A DNA stretch of 64,000 nt, taken from CAYUIG01 sp964444685 (lineage in GTDB: Bacteria; Gemmatimonadota; Gemmatimonadetes; Longimicrobiales; RSA9). Each line of letters opens with the position of its first letter. The stretch's first letter is position 1. The notes beneath the pieces were generated by a model, which was given only the letters and a program-made list of their open reading frames with translations, made no database searches and was not told the DNA's origin. Position numbers and translations under genes: made by a program. The stretch covers positions 55,386 through 119,385 of the forward strand of contig CAYUIG010000003.1 of the NCBI GenBank assembly GCA_964444685.1, given 5' to 3'. Shown one piece after another: positions 62,484 through 64,000 of the stretch.

Positions 62484-64000
62484 TCAGTCGAGTCCAAGCT
62501 CGCGCAGGACCTGTGCGAAGCGGGGGTGTGCCACCATGTCCCGCGCGGAGGGGTCGCGTCGCACGCGGCGCACCTGGGTCGGGTCCGCGCGGAGAGCCAC
62601 GGCCAGATCGGCGAAGGCCCGGTCGATGTCGCCGAGCTCGAAGTAGACGAGCGCGGCATCGTAGCTCGTGCCCACCTGCTGCAAACCCTGAATGGCGGCG
62701 AGGGCGGAGTCGCGCTGGCCCATCAAAGCATAGCTGTAGCCCAGAGCGAGCCGCATCGTCTCGACGTTCTCGCCGGCAAGCGGGAGCCCGGTTTGAAGTA
62801 CACGGACTGCTTCGGCGGGTGCACCACCGACGGCGAGGGCCCAACCGAGGTTGTAGTAGCCGTACCAGTCCTGCGGCTCCATCTCGATTACCTTGCGTGC
62901 TTCCGCGGCCGCCGCGTCCATCTCACCCGCAAAGAACAGCCGGTCGGCCAGGAGATGGCGGGTAGAGACGCTGAGCGGATCGAGCTCGACGGCACGCCGG
63001 CTGGCCGCGAGGGCTTCCTCTCCCCGGCCGAGGCTTTCCAGGACGGTACCCAGTATACCGTGGGCGTAGGTGGAGCCCGGGTGCAGTTCAATACCACGTT
63101 CTGCGGCCTCGAGCGCCTCCTCGTACTCGCCGCTGTTCGAGAGCAGACGTGCGCGTGCGACATGCGCCTCGGGCGTCTCCGGATCGAGCGCGAGTGCGCG
63201 TTCGATCGCTTCTTCGGCCAGCGGGAGTGCGCTGTCGGGGGGCAACTGCTCCCAGTTATTGGCTGCAAGGTAAGCGTGGGCGAGCATGGCCCACGCCGGT
63301 GCATAGGTGGAATCGGCTTCGATTACGCTCCTGCACAGCGCGACAACCTCTTCGAGCTCCCGGCCGAAGACCCCGCGGTTCTCGTACGCATAGCGGGCCT
63401 GGAAGTAGAGTTCGAGCGCCCGCTCGTTCCCGGGGCCGTGCGCCTCGATGCGGCGCTCCGTTTCGGGAGTGAGGCGCGCGCGCAACGCAGACGCGATCTT
63501 GCGCGCCAGGTCCGTCTGGATCGCAAAGACGTTTTCCGCCGTCCAGTCCTCGTCGTACGTCTCCGCCCAGATGTGCTGGTCCGTCGCCGCGTTGATGAGC
63601 TGAACGTTGACGCGTACACGGTCTCCCGCGCGCTGCACGCCGCCTTCGAGGATCGTTGCGACCTGGAGCTCTTCAGCGATCTGTCGGATCGACTTCGTGG
63701 TTTCCGCGTACTGCATCACGCTCGTCCGGCTGATCACGGTCAGCGAGTCGATCTTCGCGAGCTGCGTCAGCAGATCGTCGTGCATCCCCTCGGCGAAGAA
63801 GCGGTCCTCTTCCGACGCGACGCGCGTCGCGAACGGCAGCACCGCGATCGTACGTCGGACGTCGCGGTCCTCGCCGCGACCGAACATCGCCCAGCCCAGT
63901 GCGATCCCGATCCAGAGGATGGCGGCGACCGCACCGCCAATACCTGCGTAGCGCCAGTTCAGGTAGCGGCGCGCACCCGTCTGCGGCAGTGGCAGCGATT
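62484..64000 (-). CDS. Membrane-anchored TPR protein with FlgO-like domain, 5' end outside window
   Basis: The last 504 residues of a larger protein; the frame is open to the window edge. A membrane helix (GGAVAAILWIGIALGWAMF) is followed by the domain RTIAVLPFATRVASEEDRFF, EGMHDDLLTQLAKIDSLTVISRTSVMQYA, LQVATILEGGVQRAGDRVRVNVQLI, known from kinases and cyclase-like regulators (FlgO/TolB-N-like). Then TPR units fill residues 180-480 (counting from the window-edge codon). In related genomes the part before the helix is often a Ser/Thr kinase or a DNA-binding domain, so this may be a kinase C-terminus, but that half is not visible. ATG 63887 is internal, not the start. Confidence 0.85.
   Translation of the reverse strand, partial: SLPLPQTGARRYLNWRYAGIGGAVAAILWIGIALGWAMFGRGEDRDVRRTIAVLPFATRVASEEDRFFAEGMHDDLLTQLAKIDSLTVISRTSVMQYAETTKSIRQIAEELQVATILEGGVQRAGDRVRVNVQLINAATDQHIWAETYDEDWTAENVFAIQTDLARKIASALRARLTPETERRIEAHGPGNERALELYFQARYAYENRGVFGRELEEVVALCRSVIEADSTYAPAWAMLAHAYLAANNWEQLPPDSALPLAEEAIERALALDPETPEAHVARARLLSNSGEYEEALEAAERGIELHPGSTYAHGILGTVLESLGRGEEALAASRRAVELDPLSVSTRHLLADRLFFAGEMDAAAAEARKVIEMEPQDWYGYYNLGWALAVGGAPAEAVRVLQTGLPLAGENVETMRLALGYSYALMGQRDSALAAIQGLQQVGTSYDAALVYFELGDIDRAFADLAVALRADPTQVRRVRRDPSARDMVAHPRFAQVLRELGLD

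Overview
The window is a GC-rich bacterial scaffold, most likely from an uncultured Gemmatimonadota (or a close relative) recovered by metagenome assembly. The support is indirect. Runs of exactly 100 N (1911-2010) and 10 N (51581-51590) are scaffold gaps. The gene content is that of a Gram-negative with an outer membrane (Mla/MCE lipid transport), menaquinone made by the futalosine route (mqnA), DciA beside recF and gyrB, a duplicated-permease (ADOP-type) remnant, and many one-domain hypothetical proteins. No rRNA, tRNA or CRISPR array was recognised, so the taxonomic call is an inference.

Layout. 65-1814: small ArsR-type regulator and a dicarboxylate/amino-acid:cation symporter. 1815-2785: gene-free, repeat-packed. 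2786-9306: fumC, two short-chain dehydrogenases, a class A penicillin-binding protein with a lipoprotein signal, and a tandem pair of paralogous unknown proteins. 9311-18652, minus strand: one tightly packed transcription unit, read mqnA - mlaE - mlaF - mlaD - lysC - asd - nudix - AI-2E-type permease - CDP-alcohol phosphatidyltransferase - ferredoxin/thioredoxin-reductase-like flavoprotein - response regulator. Most junctions are 4-base start/stop overlaps, including a CTG start for lysC. A second MCE protein is encoded head-to-head with mqnA. 19624-25738: rho, a phosphoribosyltransferase, a lipoprotein, ogt, and an ankyrin-repeat protein behind a structured leader. 25745-30313: two secreted proteins of unknown role, an RlmA-like methyltransferase, and a junction of two broken genes. 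30387-36832: gyrB, dciA, recF, an enoyl-CoA hydratase, a D-amino-acid transaminase and a second AI-2E-type permease. 36991-40929: ssb, then an arsenic operon (arsR, arsM, metallophosphoesterase, acr3) whose promoter overlaps a palindromic operator.

40922-43915: small proteins of unknown function, including two that share a C-terminal motif. 43917-51089, minus strand: acetyltransferase, Na+-dependent transporter, hydroxyacyl-CoA dehydrogenase, slipin, thiolase, isopropylmalate-type dehydrogenase, cupredoxin and cytochrome c. 51217-56529: a zinc-ribbon protein, two TPR proteins and penicillin-binding protein 2. 56533-58260: a histone-H1-like K/A/P-rich protein fused to a cysteine-rich zinc-binding domain, and a small unknown protein. 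58354-64000: HyuB-type protein, a membrane protein with a winged-helix regulator, a beta-lactamase-fold hydrolase and the 3' part of a membrane-anchored TPR protein.

The most distinctive content outside genes is repetitive DNA. Four intergenic families recur: a ~62-bp periodic hairpin array (2230-2640); a two-block 13-15-bp minisatellite at three loci always in the same polarity (2649-2775, 22066-22200, 32451-32583); heptamer tandem repeats of the type GACTCC[C/A], twice plain and twice as long hairpins sharing a 13-bp core (4192, 20086, 54164, 59943); and a 200-bp inverted-repeat element (61031-61231). Some of these run into genes and supply their last codons (dciA, hyuB).
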